A model generated the notes under the pieces. That model was not told the DNA's origin and ran no database searches. It was given only the letters and a program-made list of their open reading frames with translations. The position numbers were made by a program, and so were the translations under genes. From positions 1 to 53,727 of the forward strand of contig QIAB01000033.1 in the NCBI GenBank assembly GCA_003225455.1: a stretch of 53,727 nt of DNA. Reading direction: 5' to 3'. This document shows, piece after piece, positions 40,728 to 50,073 of this stretch (positions are counted from its first letter, which is position 1; every line of letters begins with the position of its first letter). Source of the DNA: Acidobacteriota bacterium. GTDB taxonomy: Bacteria > Acidobacteriota > Terriglobia > Terriglobales > Acidobacteriaceae.

Positions 40728-41348
40728 ATGCCTGAGAAGAAAGACGTTCAAGTCGTCAAACATGGCGACGTCACCCAGCGAGTGGGAGTGGAAGTAATCA
40801 AGGCGCGTGGCGTCGATGTTGACTTGCTGATCAAAAAGTTAATTGCCAACGCTGCCGCAGAATTTGCCAGCACGTATTACTACTACACCATCCTTCGCAT
40901 GCACCTGGCCGGCCATGAAGATTACAAAGAGATTTGTGAGGATGCGCGCCTCGAGGATCGCGCTCATTGGGAGCTGATCGTGCCTCGCATCTACGAACTT
41001 GGCGGCGAATTGCCGAACGACCTGCCCGCGTTCCATGATCAGGCGGGTTGCCGCGCGGCCAAACTGCCGGATCCGCCGACGGCGGTGAATATTCTGACCC
41101 TGCTGCTGGAGTCCGAACGCTGCGCTATTCGCAGCTGGATCGAGATTTGCGACATGACCTTCGGCAAGGACCCGCGTACCTACGACATGGCGTCGCGCAT
41201 TCTAAACGAAGAGATCGAGCACGAGGCCTGGTTCATCGAATTGCTGGCTCATGAGCGCGACGACAAGACCATCCCCTCCGGACACTTCCGCCGCGGCGAA
41301 CCGGGACACGCGCCCTACAGCAAGAATGCAAAATTCTACAACCCGTAG
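40728..41348 (+). CDS. Dps-like (DPSL/thioferritin-type) ferritin
   Basis: A 206-residue four-helix ferritin-like protein. Metal ligands are visible as E45 (NAAAEFAS), E76 and H80 (RLEDRAH), E128/E130 (LLLESERC) and the ExxH around H165 ([10 protein letters not shown]). Cysteines C108, C132 and C141 are present; a Cys pair near the metal site is characteristic of DPSL or thioferritin proteins. These store iron and protect DNA from peroxide. AGGAGG lies 4 bases before the ATG. The OxyR operator lies directly upstream, so peroxide induction is expected. Confidence 0.88.
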   Translation: MPEKKDVQVVKHGDVTQRVGVEVIKARGVDVDLLIKKLIANAAAEFASTYYYYTILRMHLAGHEDYKEICEDARLEDRAHWELIVPRIYELGGELPNDLPAFHDQAGCRAAKLPDPPTAVNILTLLLESERCAIRSWIEICDMTFGKDPRTYDMASRILNEEIEHEAWFIELLAHERDDKTIPSGHFRRGEPGHAPYSKNAKFYNP

Positions 41349-41406
41349 AACTTAACCCCGTGGTCCTGCTTGGCTTTCTGGCCAGGCAGGACTACCGTGG
41401 GAAAAT

Positions 41407-41772
41407 ATGGCGTCAGGGCCTGAAGGATTCCAGATCACGCTGGTACTGCCTAATTCAGAAGAGCGCACGATCCAGATGGGTCGGGACGAGCACATTTGGG
41501 ACGCAGCATTCGCCACCGGGATTGTCCTGCCTGCGCTTTGCCTCCAAGGATATTGCCTAACCTGCGCCGGACGGCTTGAGAACGGCGGTGAAGTCGACCA
41601 GTCCGATTCTCTGGTTTATCTACCCGAGGATCGCCAGGCTGGCTTCGTGTTGTTGTGCACGGGAAAGCCCAGATCTTCGCTGCGAATCCGAACCCACCAG
41701 CAAAAACAGATGCGCGAGTTCCGGAAAGGAAAAGGCCTGCTGGCGCCCTATTCTTGGAGCAATAATGAGTGA
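41407..41772 (+). CDS. Plant-type [2Fe-2S] ferredoxin
   Basis: A 121-residue ferredoxin. C45, C50 and C53 (C-LQGY-C-LT-C) and C84 (FVLLCTGK) are the cluster ligands of the plant-type fold, with DAAFATGIVLPALC leading to the loop. A basic C-terminal extension (QKQMREFRKGKGLLAPY) is unusual. It starts 58 bases after the Dps-like gene, so it may be cotranscribed and supply electrons for iron release or repair after oxidative stress; that link is inferred. The start is ATG 41407, with no strong ribosome site. Confidence 0.9.
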   Translation: MASGPEGFQITLVLPNSEERTIQMGRDEHIWDAAFATGIVLPALCLQGYCLTCAGRLENGGEVDQSDSLVYLPEDRQAGFVLLCTGKPRSSLRIRTHQQKQMREFRKGKGLLAPYSWSNNE

Positions 41773-41846
41773 TTCCCCAGGTGTGACCACACCGACCTTG
41801 GCTAATCGTTGAATCTTGAGGGGCAGCAGCGAAACTGGCCGAAGCA

Positions 41847-43322
41847 TCAGCGAGATGCTGTTGCCGCGACCTGTCCTGCTGGTTTGAGATCGGCGTGAAT
41901 GGGATTCGACAGCTCATCTCCCCGGAAGTATTGGCCCTTGGCCCCGCTCATCTCCGGCATGGCAACAAACGGCTTGCTGTAATCGTTGCCGGCATTCCAG
42001 AACAAGAATCCAATCCCACCTTTGTTCTTGGCGGTCAGCACCTGTACTTCAATGTATTTGGGCGAATAGGTTTTCGTTCGCCAGCGGAAGGCTTGCAGCC
42101 ACGGGCGAATTACGACTCCGCTGCCTTTGGTGATCAGCTCAAACCGGTCCATCGACTCGGCGATGAAGTGTTCAGGCGCATCGCCGGGGCGGGCATAGCC
42201 ATCCATGCCGAAGAAGTGTGACGGGTAAATCATGGGTGAGAGCACGTCACAATATTTCGCCATGCTCACGATGTCTTGGCCGGTATGTGCAAGGTCAACC
42301 TGACGCTGCCAAGCCATGACCCCGAATACATCCAGAGACAACAGAACACCCATCGGGTGTAGCTCGGCATAGGCGCGCTTCAGGAAATCTGCGATTACAT
42401 CGGTGCGGTGCCACTCGGGATGCGCGGTTTGGAATACAAAGCTGGCGTCTTTTTGGTCACCCTCGGCGGGGAAGCGCACATAATCGAACTGAATTTCGTC
42501 CGCCCCGGATTCGGCTGCCTTCTTGGCCAGCGCGATGTCAAATTCCTGAACTTTGGGCTGAGAAGGATCGGTCCAAACCAGCTTCCCGTTCTCCCGCCAA
42601 GCCTGGCCGCTCTTACGTGATTTCACGGCAAGCTCAGGATGGGTGGTGACCAGGCGCTCGTCCCGGAAAATCGCAATGCGCGCAATGGCGTGCATGTTTT
42701 GCGAGTGAACAAAGCGCACAAATTTGGGTAAATCGCGAATGGCAGAGCGATGGCTTCCGAGCAGCGGATGCTCAAATGGGATATTTACAGCACCATCAGA
42801 ATCCTTGATATCGAACACAACTGCATTCCCGCCCACCTCGCGCCAGCGTCGGATAATGCGCATGCCGCGATCGCTTGCCGCCATCACTCCGGTCAGGTAC
42901 ACTGCCCGGACTTCGAAATCGCGTGCCACCGGAACAGATTTCTCTATGATCGGCGCGTCCAGGATTCCCGGAATAATTACCTGCTGTCCGGGTTTTAGAA
43001 ATGTGCCATGGGCGTCGGCATTGGTATTGCGAATTGCCTGAGCCAATTCGGTGGAAGTCAGGTATGAAGTCTGAGAAAGATAATGACGAGCCACAAGAGG
43101 AATACTGTCTCCGCGCTTAGCTACATACAGTGTGGTCCCCGGGGGCGCAACTGCTGGCGTTGGGCTGTTGCTCGTGGAACTGACCGCAATCGACGGCTTG
43201 GAGGCTTGTACCAACTGCGGCTGAGCTGACTGCGCCGCCGAAATCATGCGCCATCCTATGAGGGAAAGGCAAAACATGATAGGCAGCGAAACCCAAATGA
43301 GACGACGCAAGTTTTTCTCCAT
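41847..43322 (-). CDS. DUF4015 putative glycoside hydrolase with LysM-like domain
   Basis: A 491-residue exported protein. N-terminal hydrophobic segment (RLIWVSLPIMFCLSLIGW), then a Ser/Pro linker, then a LysM-like peptidoglycan-binding motif (LYVAKRGDSIPLVARHYLSQ, LKPGQQVIIPG). The C-terminal domain is the DUF4015 TIM-barrel-like fold with VRAVYLTGVMAAS, VVFDIKDSDG, EIQFDYVRFPAEGD and SPMIYPSHFF. Its acidic residues suggest glycan hydrolysis, perhaps of peptidoglycan. ATG 43322 is chosen at the basic lead of the signal; a GTG at 43385 adds an unlikely extension. It is divergent from the AAA+ gene. Confidence 0.85.
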   Translation of the reverse strand: MEKNLRRLIWVSLPIMFCLSLIGWRMISAAQSAQPQLVQASKPSIAVSSTSNSPTPAVAPPGTTLYVAKRGDSIPLVARHYLSQTSYLTSTELAQAIRNTNADAHGTFLKPGQQVIIPGILDAPIIEKSVPVARDFEVRAVYLTGVMAASDRGMRIIRRWREVGGNAVVFDIKDSDGAVNIPFEHPLLGSHRSAIRDLPKFVRFVHSQNMHAIARIAIFRDERLVTTHPELAVKSRKSGQAWRENGKLVWTDPSQPKVQEFDIALAKKAAESGADEIQFDYVRFPAEGDQKDASFVFQTAHPEWHRTDVIADFLKRAYAELHPMGVLLSLDVFGVMAWQRQVDLAHTGQDIVSMAKYCDVLSPMIYPSHFFGMDGYARPGDAPEHFIAESMDRFELITKGSGVVIRPWLQAFRWRTKTYSPKYIEVQVLTAKNKGGIGFLFWNAGNDYSKPFVAMPEMSGAKGQYFRGDELSNPIHADLKPAGQVAATASR

Positions 43323-43689
43323 CAACAAAAATGCTTCCGTGATGCTAAACGGACCCACAGCCAAGCGCCAGTTACGAGCGGCCAACGCCGGGGGGACTGC
43401 TGAGGTCCAGCAGTTAGACGCGCCGAGAAAGTTCCCGGATGCTGCGCAAACGTTTTCCCTTTACACGATTTCACTGGGGCTTGTACCTGACTCTCTTTTT
43501 GAGGGCTGCGCATCTAAGGCTAGTAGAGAGTAGATGATGGGCTGTTGCCCGAAGATGGCGAGTCGTTTGCAGTAATGGGGATTGTTCAGGCACAGGGAAG
43601 GTGACAAATTTTGCCATGACATATCCCATGACTCAGTCTCTCAGGAATCGGACGCGGCCCAAGGAAAAGAAAGACGAGGGCTTGACCCT
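43323..43689. other. Divergent intergenic region
   Basis: 367 bases between the DUF4015 gene and the AAA+ ATPase gene. It must hold both promoters. I see no convincing gene or operator; frames here lack protein character. Confidence 0.5.
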
Positions 43690-44850
43690 ATGAAAACCGT
43701 CCTCAACGCAGTGCTTGACCCTACCCGCCGCAGCAGTGACGCCAAAGACTTTGAAGGCGCGCTTCGCCGCAAGATTGTAGGCCAGGACCAGGCGGTGGAA
43801 AAGGTGGTGGAGATTTATCAGATGTTCCTGGCGGGATTGAACCCTCCCGGCCGCCCGGTGGGCAACCTGCTGTTTCTCGGTCCGACCGGCTCAGGCAAGA
43901 CTCGCGTAGTCGAGGCGATGGCAGAGGCGCTGTTCGGCGATTCGCGCGCCTCCATCAAGATTGATTGCGCCGAGTTTCAGCACTCCCACGAGATCGCCAA
44001 GTTGATCGGATCGCCTCCGGGATATCTGGGTCATCGTGAGACGCATCCGCTGCTTACGCAGGAAGCGCTCAACCAATGGCACACGGACAAGCTCAAACTC
44101 TCAATCCTTCTGTTCGATGAGATCGAGAAGGCCTCTGACGCACTCTGGCAACTGCTGCTGGGAATTTTGGATAAGGCCACGCTGACCCTCGGCGATAATC
44201 GCCGTGTCGACCTGTCGCAGTGCATCATCATTATGACCTCCAACCTCGGTGCTGGTGAGATGAGCAACCTGGTTGAAGGCGGGATGGGATTCGCGCAGAA
44301 GCCGACCGAAGTAGACGCGACGTTCGATGAAAAGATCAACCGCACTGCAACCGAAGCGGCGCGGCGCAAGTTCACGCCCGAGTTCATGAACCGAATCGAC
44401 AAAACGGTCGTGTTCAAGACTCTACGCTCGGAGCACCTGCAACAGATTCTGGAAATCGAGCTGGGCATGGTGCAGCAGCGCATTCTGATGGCTTCGGCGA
44501 CGAATCAGTTCGTCTTCAGTTGCACGCCGCGAGTGAAGAATTTTCTGCTGCACGAAGGAACAGATCCCAAGTATGGCGCGCGGCATTTGAAACGTGCCAT
44601 CGAGCGGCACGTTGTTTTTCAGTTGGCTAACCTGGTTGCAACCAGCCAAGTAAAGCTGGGGGACTTCGTGCGCATCGATCTCAGCCCGGAAGGCCGCCTG
44701 ACCTTTGTGAAAGAAGCCGAGAACGCAATGGTTCCCATGTTGCTGGAGCGTTACGGCGCTGCGGCCGGCGTGAGTGCAGCCGCTCGTGCAACTCGGACGG
44801 CGGTTTCACGGCGGGAACTGGGTGCAACCGGGACGTTGGACGGCAAGTAA
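43690..44850 (+). CDS. Clp-type AAA+ ATPase (single D2-like ring domain)
   Basis: A 386-residue ATPase. Walker A is GPTGSGKT with K70, Walker B is LLFDEIEK with D143/E144, and FTPEFMNRIDKTVVF holds the arginine-finger region. The small lid (DPKYGARHLKRAIERHV) is of ClpA/ClpB D2 type. It lacks the N-domain, D1 ring and ClpX zinc domain, so it is a stand-alone unfoldase-like protein; a ClpP-docking loop is not evident. ATG 43690 has GAGGGC about 9 bases upstream. A rho-independent terminator follows, so it is monocistronic. Confidence 0.88.
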   Translation: MKTVLNAVLDPTRRSSDAKDFEGALRRKIVGQDQAVEKVVEIYQMFLAGLNPPGRPVGNLLFLGPTGSGKTRVVEAMAEALFGDSRASIKIDCAEFQHSHEIAKLIGSPPGYLGHRETHPLLTQEALNQWHTDKLKLSILLFDEIEKASDALWQLLLGILDKATLTLGDNRRVDLSQCIIIMTSNLGAGEMSNLVEGGMGFAQKPTEVDATFDEKINRTATEAARRKFTPEFMNRIDKTVVFKTLRSEHLQQILEIELGMVQQRILMASATNQFVFSCTPRVKNFLLHEGTDPKYGARHLKRAIERHVVFQLANLVATSQVKLGDFVRIDLSPEGRLTFVKEAENAMVPMLLERYGAAAGVSAAARATRTAVSRRELGATGTLDGK

Positions 44851-44869
44851 ATCAGGACTAGCACCGAAA

Positions 44870-44899
44870 GGCGCCGCTTCTTGGGCGGCGCCGATTTTT
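44870..44899 (+). terminator. Rho-independent terminator after AAA+ ATPase gene
   Basis: Perfect 8-bp stem GGCGCCGC/GCGGCGCC with a 7-base loop, then GA and five Ts, 20 bases after the ATPase stop. It also lies beyond the 3' end of miaA on the other strand. Confidence 0.8.
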
Positions 44900-44911
44900 G
44901 TTCTGGAAGCT

Positions 44912-45871
44912 TTATTCTTTCGCCGCTTTGCGGCCTTCCCGAGCGATCACGGCTAGGCATTTCTCCTGCATTTCCGCTCGGTCGCCAAAGCCACGCATCC
45001 AAACCACTCCCGGCTCGCGGCGGAACCAGGTCATCTGCCGTTTGGCATAGTTTCGATGAGCCTGCTGAGCGGCTTGCAGCGCGGTCGTACGATCAATATC
45101 GCCTCTCAACAGTTGTATCGCTTGTTTATAGCCCAGAGAACTCAGCGGTCGCGCGGAATCGCCGTATTTCTGCATGAGTCGTGCGGTTTCTTCCACCAAG
45201 CCTGACGCGAACATTTTCTCTGCGCGCTGATTAATGCGTGCATAGAGAGCATTGCGATTAGGGTCGAGCCCCAGTCGAATAATGCGAAAGCCCTCGAGCG
45301 GCTGGCGCCCTTGCTTCCACAGCTCGGACATTTTTTGGCGTGAGGCCAAACAAACCTCAATTGCGCGAATGAGCTTGGGCATATCATTTGCGTGGATGGC
45401 CTCGGCGGCGGCGGTATCAAGCCGCTTGAGCACGCGATGCAGGTGAGCCGATCCTTTTTCTGCTGCGCGTTGGCGCAGGCGCTCGCGGAGTTCTTCTGAA
45501 CGCTGCGGGCCGGGGAAGAGTCCTTCCAGCAGCGCGCGGAGGTAAAGGCCGGTCCCCCCAACTACAATAGGGAGTTTGCTGCGAGAGTGGATTTTTCGCA
45601 AAACCTCACGTGCTCGCCGCGCGTACTCGCCTGCGGTGATGTAGCTGGTTGGATCGACAAAATCGAGAAGATGATGAGGCACCCGGGCGCGTTCCGCCGC
45701 GCTCGGCTTAGCTGTGCCGATCTCGAACTCGCGGTACATGGCGACGGAATCACAGTTGACGATTTCGCCGGAAAAGTGCTCTGCGAGGCTGAGTGAAAGC
45801 ACGGTCTTGCCGCTTGCCGTCGGGCCAAGCACTACAACCAGCAGCGGCTCGCCGCCCACGTCAGCGGGCAC
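44912..45871 (-). CDS. miaA: tRNA dimethylallyltransferase
   Basis: A 319-residue MiaA. P-loop GPTASGKT, then NCDSVAMYREFEIGTAKPS, HHLLDFVDP, VVGGTGLYLRALLEG and, late, YAKRQMTWFRRE are all present. It transfers a dimethylallyl group to A37 of tRNAs reading UNN codons. GTG 45871 is the start; the ATG five bases upstream is in another frame. The start lies inside the last codons of a hidden 49-codon gene (11-base overlap), so MiaA translation is probably coupled to it. Confidence 0.95.
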   Translation of the reverse strand: MPADVGGEPLLVVVLGPTASGKTVLSLSLAEHFSGEIVNCDSVAMYREFEIGTAKPSAAERARVPHHLLDFVDPTSYITAGEYARRAREVLRKIHSRSKLPIVVGGTGLYLRALLEGLFPGPQRSEELRERLRQRAAEKGSAHLHRVLKRLDTAAAEAIHANDMPKLIRAIEVCLASRQKMSELWKQGRQPLEGFRIIRLGLDPNRNALYARINQRAEKMFASGLVEETARLMQKYGDSARPLSSLGYKQAIQLLRGDIDRTTALQAAQQAHRNYAKRQMTWFRREPGVVWMRGFGDRAEMQEKCLAVIAREGRKAAKE

Positions 45872-46010
45872 TCCATGGAATGTGATGCCAGTAGCGAGCC
45901 AGGGTGATGATCATGATTAGCGCGGCGATGATCAGAAGGCCCGCGGCTTCCAAGGTATAGATATGCGGGCGGGGGGCATCAGGCCGGTGCTGTGGGGAGG
46001 CAGCAGGCAC
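45861..46010 (-). CDS. Small membrane protein upstream of and overlapping miaA (49 residues)
   Basis: GTG 46010 opens a frame encoding MPAASPQHRPDAPRPHIYTL, one membrane helix (EAAGLLIIAALIMIITLARY) and the tail WHHIPWSAR. Codon use and the clean amphipathic layout look genuine, and the stop overlaps the miaA start by 11 bases. It could be a real small membrane protein or a translated leader that sets miaA expression. The ribosome site is weak. I recall similar peptides upstream of miaA in related genomes but cannot confirm this here. Confidence 0.6.
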   Translation of the reverse strand: MPAASPQHRPDAPRPHIYTLEAAGLLIIAALIMIITLARYWHHIPWSAR

Positions 46011-46154
46011 GAAGATATTGTAACGCCGGAGTGGGAGACAGGATTCGATAGCGGAACAAGTCAGAATGCAGAAGGCGGAACCCATCCACTTCTGATCCTT
46101 TCTGACTTCCGCGAAACGCCCCGCCACGAGTGCTACACTACACCGCATTCTGCT

Positions 46155-46988
46155 ATGTCCGCACCGCAAACCAACCCAGCGCACAAGGTCATACGCTTTG
46201 GAGTCTTCGAGGTGAATCTTGCAGCCGGGGAACTGCGCAAGAGCGGCATGCGGATTCGCCTGCAAGAGCAGCCGTTCCAGGTGCTGGCTTACCTGCTCGA
46301 AAGACCCGGCGAGGTCGTCACCCGCGACGACCTGCGGCAGAAATTGTGGCCTGCGGATACTTTCGTCGACTTCGATCACAGCCTGAACACCGCAGTAAAT
46401 AAGGTGAGAGAAGCGCTGGGAGATTCGGCCTCCAGTCCCCGATATCTGGAGACCGTGGCACGGCGGGGATACCGCTTTTTGGCAAAAACTGAATTCGTGC
46501 AATCCGGGCGGGAGGACGCCGCGAAGGAGCCTGCGAATAATCACCCGGATAGCCCGCCGCTGCATCCTGAACTCGATGTTCCGCTACCACATAGAAGTCT
46601 GACGCGCGCTTTGTTCGGGCTGATTCAGATCATGTATCTGGTGTTCTATCTCGTCGCCCTCTTTCGACTGCCGGAAATCGATCGCGTCACTGATTCATTT
46701 CTTCCCAGATGGGTCGCGGCTGCCATTCTGGTCGCTGTCGTGACCACGGCAGGCGTAGGAATTCCGTTGCGGTGTTATCTGTTTACTGCATCGGCCTTCG
46801 ATTATCGCCGGTTGGGGGAGAAGTTCCAGAAACTGTTCTTGGCGATTTTGGTCCTTGACCAGTTATGGGCGGTGGCGCCGTTTTTGATGGCGCAGAGAAT
46901 CGGTTTCGGTGCGGCGTTTGCGGCAACCGCGGCGCTGCTCTATGTGCCATTTTCAGAGCGCACGCTGGTACGACTGGCCTACTCATAG
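46155..46988 (+). CDS. CadC-like winged-helix membrane regulator
   Basis: A 277-residue protein. Residues about 10-105 are an OmpR/PhoB-type winged helix: IRFGVFEVNLAAGELRKSG, EQPFQVLAYLLERPGEVVTR, LWPADTFVDFDHSLNTAVNK and RYLETVARRGYRF. A linker follows, then about four membrane spans (LIQIMYLVFYLVALF, WVAAAILVAVVTTAGVGI, LFLAILVLDQLWAVAPFLM, FGAAFAATAALLYVPF). There is no periplasmic TPR part, unlike most Acidobacteriota members. It should bind DNA while membrane-embedded, sensing something in the bilayer. ATG 46155 fits the domain start. Confidence 0.87.
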   Translation: MSAPQTNPAHKVIRFGVFEVNLAAGELRKSGMRIRLQEQPFQVLAYLLERPGEVVTRDDLRQKLWPADTFVDFDHSLNTAVNKVREALGDSASSPRYLETVARRGYRFLAKTEFVQSGREDAAKEPANNHPDSPPLHPELDVPLPHRSLTRALFGLIQIMYLVFYLVALFRLPEIDRVTDSFLPRWVAAAILVAVVTTAGVGIPLRCYLFTASAFDYRRLGEKFQKLFLAILVLDQLWAVAPFLMAQRIGFGAAFAATAALLYVPFSERTLVRLAYS

Positions 46989-47078
46989 CGATTTTTGGGG
47001 AACCGTGCTCACCAAAGCTGCGTATCAGCGTCTGGAACCCAGGAGTAATGGTGTGTTTTCTGGGGTGAGGAGCTCCAA

Positions 47079-47879
47079 ATGATTCGTATTTCAAAGCTGC
47101 TGTTGCTGCTGTTTGCATTGGTTTCTGTCGCTCGTGCGGACGAGTGGTCGAAGACTTTTATTATTACCGGCAAACCGGCGCTTCGCGTAGAGACCAGCGA
47201 TGCCAACATCCGCGTGGATACCTGGGACCAGAACACAATTGAGGCCCGGGTGACGTCAGAACACTGGAAAATTGGTGAGGGTGGGGTCAGGGTACTCGAG
47301 CGCCAGAGCGGGGATTCAGTTGAGCTTGAAGTCCGTTTGCCGCACGAGCACCATATCTGCATTGTTTGCGTGAATATCCGTAGCTACCGCGTGAACGTGG
47401 AAATCCATATGCCGCGTGAAGGCCGTGTGAATCTCCATACCGGCGATGGTTCTATAAAGCTCAGTAATTTCAAAGGTGACATGGACCTCGAAAGCAGCGA
47501 TGGCAGCCAGGAGATTGAATCCGTTGATGGGACTCTGCGGGCGCACGCCGGCGATGGCCACATTCGTGCCGCCGGGCGCTTTGATTCTTTGCAAGTCAGC
47601 ACCGCAGACGGTCGCATCGAAACCCGTGCGCTGGCGGGTTCGACCATGGGGTCGAGCTGGGACCTGCATGCTGGAGACGGAAGCGTTACCCTCGAACTGC
47701 CGGAGAATTTTGCTGCTGATGTTGACCTGCACACGGGTGACGGTCACATCAGCCTCGATATGCCGGTCACGGTTGAGGGCCGTCTTGGCGGAAACAATAT
47801 TCACGGAAAGCTGAACGGCGGGGGAAATTTGCTGACGATTCATACCGGAGATGGATCGATTAGACTGCAGAAATCGTAA
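47079..47879 (+). CDS. Exported DUF4097-like beta-repeat protein
   Basis: A 266-residue protein with signal peptide (MIRISKLLLLLFALVSVARA). The remainder is a right-handed beta-repeat with recurring GDG units: LHTGDGSIKLSNF, SSDGSQEIESVDG, HAGDGHIRAAG, LHAGDGSVTLELP, LHTGDGHISLDMP and HTGDGSIRL. CIVCV contributes two Cys. DUF4097 and adhesin-like beta solenoids share this form; a role at the envelope is likely but not shown. It follows the CadC-like gene by 90 bases on the same strand and may be its target. The start has GAGG nearby. Confidence 0.83.
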   Translation: MIRISKLLLLLFALVSVARADEWSKTFIITGKPALRVETSDANIRVDTWDQNTIEARVTSEHWKIGEGGVRVLERQSGDSVELEVRLPHEHHICIVCVNIRSYRVNVEIHMPREGRVNLHTGDGSIKLSNFKGDMDLESSDGSQEIESVDGTLRAHAGDGHIRAAGRFDSLQVSTADGRIETRALAGSTMGSSWDLHAGDGSVTLELPENFAADVDLHTGDGHISLDMPVTVEGRLGGNNIHGKLNGGGNLLTIHTGDGSIRLQKS

Positions 47880-48027
47880 TCGCAGTATTACGTCGGGATT
47901 TGGAGAAGCGGCGTTTTTGCGGGCCTAACGCTGACTGCAGGGCGTAGATCATCACTTCCCGTACCCGGACCTACGTCGTGAGCTAAATTTATTCCGCCCC
48001 GTTGGGGCCGAGAGTTGGAAGAGGCGC

Positions 48028-50073
48028 ATGGAGAAACGAACTGGGTTGGCAGTCTTGATCCTTGCTTTGCTAACGGCGTTTGCTTCCGCTCAAAATGCGA
48101 AAAGCGCACAGCCTGTCTTAAATGTCAGCTCAATGGACAAAAATGTCGATCCTTGCGTGGATTTTTTTGGGTACTCGTGTGGCGGATGGATCAAAAAGAA
48201 TCCTATTCCGCCGGATCAGACCAGTTGGCACATCTACTCGAAGCTGGAAGACGACAACAAGCTGGTTCTGCGCGACATTCTGGAGAGCGCCGCAAAGGCT
48301 GATCCCGAGCGCGATGCGACTAAGCAAAAGATTGGAGATTACTACGCTGCTTGCATGGATGAGAGCGCGATCGAGAAGGCTGGAATCGCACCGCTCCGGC
48401 TTGAGCTGGAGCGGATCGGAAATTTGAAATCCAAGGAAGAGCTCGCCAGCCTGGTCGTTTCCATGCAGCCCGCCAAAGAGAACTACTTGCGCCAGGAAAC
48501 CGTACTCTTCGATTTTGGGTCCCTCCAGGACTTCAAAGATTCAACCCAAGTCATCGCCGCGGCGGACCAGGGAGGGCTAGGCCTGCCGGATCGCGATTAT
48601 TACCTGAAAGATGACGAAAAGTCGCAGGAACTCCGCAAAGCCTATATGGCTCATGTGCAAAAAATGTTCGAACTGCTGGGCGATAAGCCGGATGCCGCCG
48701 CAGTCGAAGCGCAAGCCGTCATGAAGATCGAATCGGCGCTCGCGAAAGGATCGCTCACCCGCGTCGAGCGCCGTGATCCGACCAAGCTGTATCACAAACT
48801 GAGCAGAGAAGAATTGCAACGCCTCAGCCCGTCGTTCCACTGGAGCGAGTATTTCACGCGTGTGGGTTTGGATTCTTTGCAATCACTCAACGTAGTGACG
48901 CCGGATTTCTTCAAGGCCTTAAACGCCCAGCTCGAGCAGGAAGACTTGACGAGTTGGAAGGCGTACTTGCGATGGCATCTGGTGCATGCGAATGCTCCGT
49001 TTCTTTCGTCGGCGTTCGTGGACGCGGATTTTGATTTCTTTGAGAAGACGCTGCAAGGCACCGAGCAGCTTGAGCCTCGCTGGAAACGCTGCGTAAGTGC
49101 GGTCGATAACCAAATTGGCGAGGCTCTGGGTCAAGCCTACGTAGAACGCAACTTCAGCCCGGAAGCCAAGCAGCGCGCGCTGAAAATCGTGAAGCAGATC
49201 GAAGCCGCCATGCAGCAGGACATCACCGGTCTTCCCTGGATGAGCGCAACCACAAAACAGCATGCATTGGAGAAGCTGCACGCCATCGCCAACAAGATTG
49301 GCTATCCAGACAAATGGCGGGACTACAGCGCTCTGAAAATCGATCGCAATGATGAACTGGGCAACGTGCTTCAGGGACGCGAATTTGAATTTCACCGCCA
49401 ATTGGCGAAGATCGGCAAACCAGTAGATCGCGGGGAATGGCAGATGACACCACCCACCGTGAATGCCTACTACGATCCGCAAATGAACGACATAAATTTT
49501 CCTGCGGGAACCTTGCAGCCGCCGCTGTTCAGCGCTGAATCCGATGACGCGCCCAATTACGGCAATACCGGCGGCACCATCGGGCACGAATTGACTCACG
49601 GCTTTGACGATGAAGGCCGCCAATTCGACGCGCAGGGCAATCTGCGCGATTGGTGGACGCCGGAAGACGCGAAAGAGTTCGAGCAGCGGGCCAGTTGCAT
49701 TTCCAATCAGTATTCGCAATATGTGATCGTCGATGACATCAAGATCAATGGAAAACTGACGCTCGGTGAAGATGTCGCCGATCTGGGCGGTCTGATGCTC
49801 GCCTACATGGCATGGAAGGACGAAACGAAGAATCAGAAACTGGAGCCACTCGAAGGGTTCACGCCCGAGCAGCGGTTCTTCATTGCCTACGGGCAAAGCT
49901 GGTGTGGCAGCACGCGAGATGAAACCAAGCGGCTGCGCGCGACCGTTGATCCGCACTCACCCGACAAGTACCGGACGAATGGCGTGGTTTCGAATATGCC
50001 GGAATTCCAGGAGGCGTTTCACTGCAAAGCTGGTTCGCCGATGGTGCGGGAGAATCGCTGTAGAGTGTGGTAG
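48028..50073 (+). CDS. M13-family (neprilysin/PepO) zinc metallopeptidase
   Basis: A 681-residue exported peptidase. Signal peptide TGLAVLILALLTAFASAQ; N-terminal domain with DPCVDFFGYSCGGWIKKNPI; catalytic domain with VNAYYDPQMNDINFPAGTLQ, the zinc motif HELTH (H520, E521, H524) in GGTIGHELTHGFDDEGRQFD, and the third ligand Glu in LGEDVADLGGL. The end CKAGSPMVRENRCRVW matches M13 enzymes. It cleaves peptides of limited size in the periplasm or outside. The ATG is preceded by GAAGAGGCGC. The last bases overlap a palindromic repeat. Confidence 0.95.
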   Translation: MEKRTGLAVLILALLTAFASAQNAKSAQPVLNVSSMDKNVDPCVDFFGYSCGGWIKKNPIPPDQTSWHIYSKLEDDNKLVLRDILESAAKADPERDATKQKIGDYYAACMDESAIEKAGIAPLRLELERIGNLKSKEELASLVVSMQPAKENYLRQETVLFDFGSLQDFKDSTQVIAAADQGGLGLPDRDYYLKDDEKSQELRKAYMAHVQKMFELLGDKPDAAAVEAQAVMKIESALAKGSLTRVERRDPTKLYHKLSREELQRLSPSFHWSEYFTRVGLDSLQSLNVVTPDFFKALNAQLEQEDLTSWKAYLRWHLVHANAPFLSSAFVDADFDFFEKTLQGTEQLEPRWKRCVSAVDNQIGEALGQAYVERNFSPEAKQRALKIVKQIEAAMQQDITGLPWMSATTKQHALEKLHAIANKIGYPDKWRDYSALKIDRNDELGNVLQGREFEFHRQLAKIGKPVDRGEWQMTPPTVNAYYDPQMNDINFPAGTLQPPLFSAESDDAPNYGNTGGTIGHELTHGFDDEGRQFDAQGNLRDWWTPEDAKEFEQRASCISNQYSQYVIVDDIKINGKLTLGEDVADLGGLMLAYMAWKDETKNQKLEPLEGFTPEQRFFIAYGQSWCGSTRDETKRLRATVDPHSPDKYRTNGVVSNMPEFQEAFHCKAGSPMVRENRCRVW

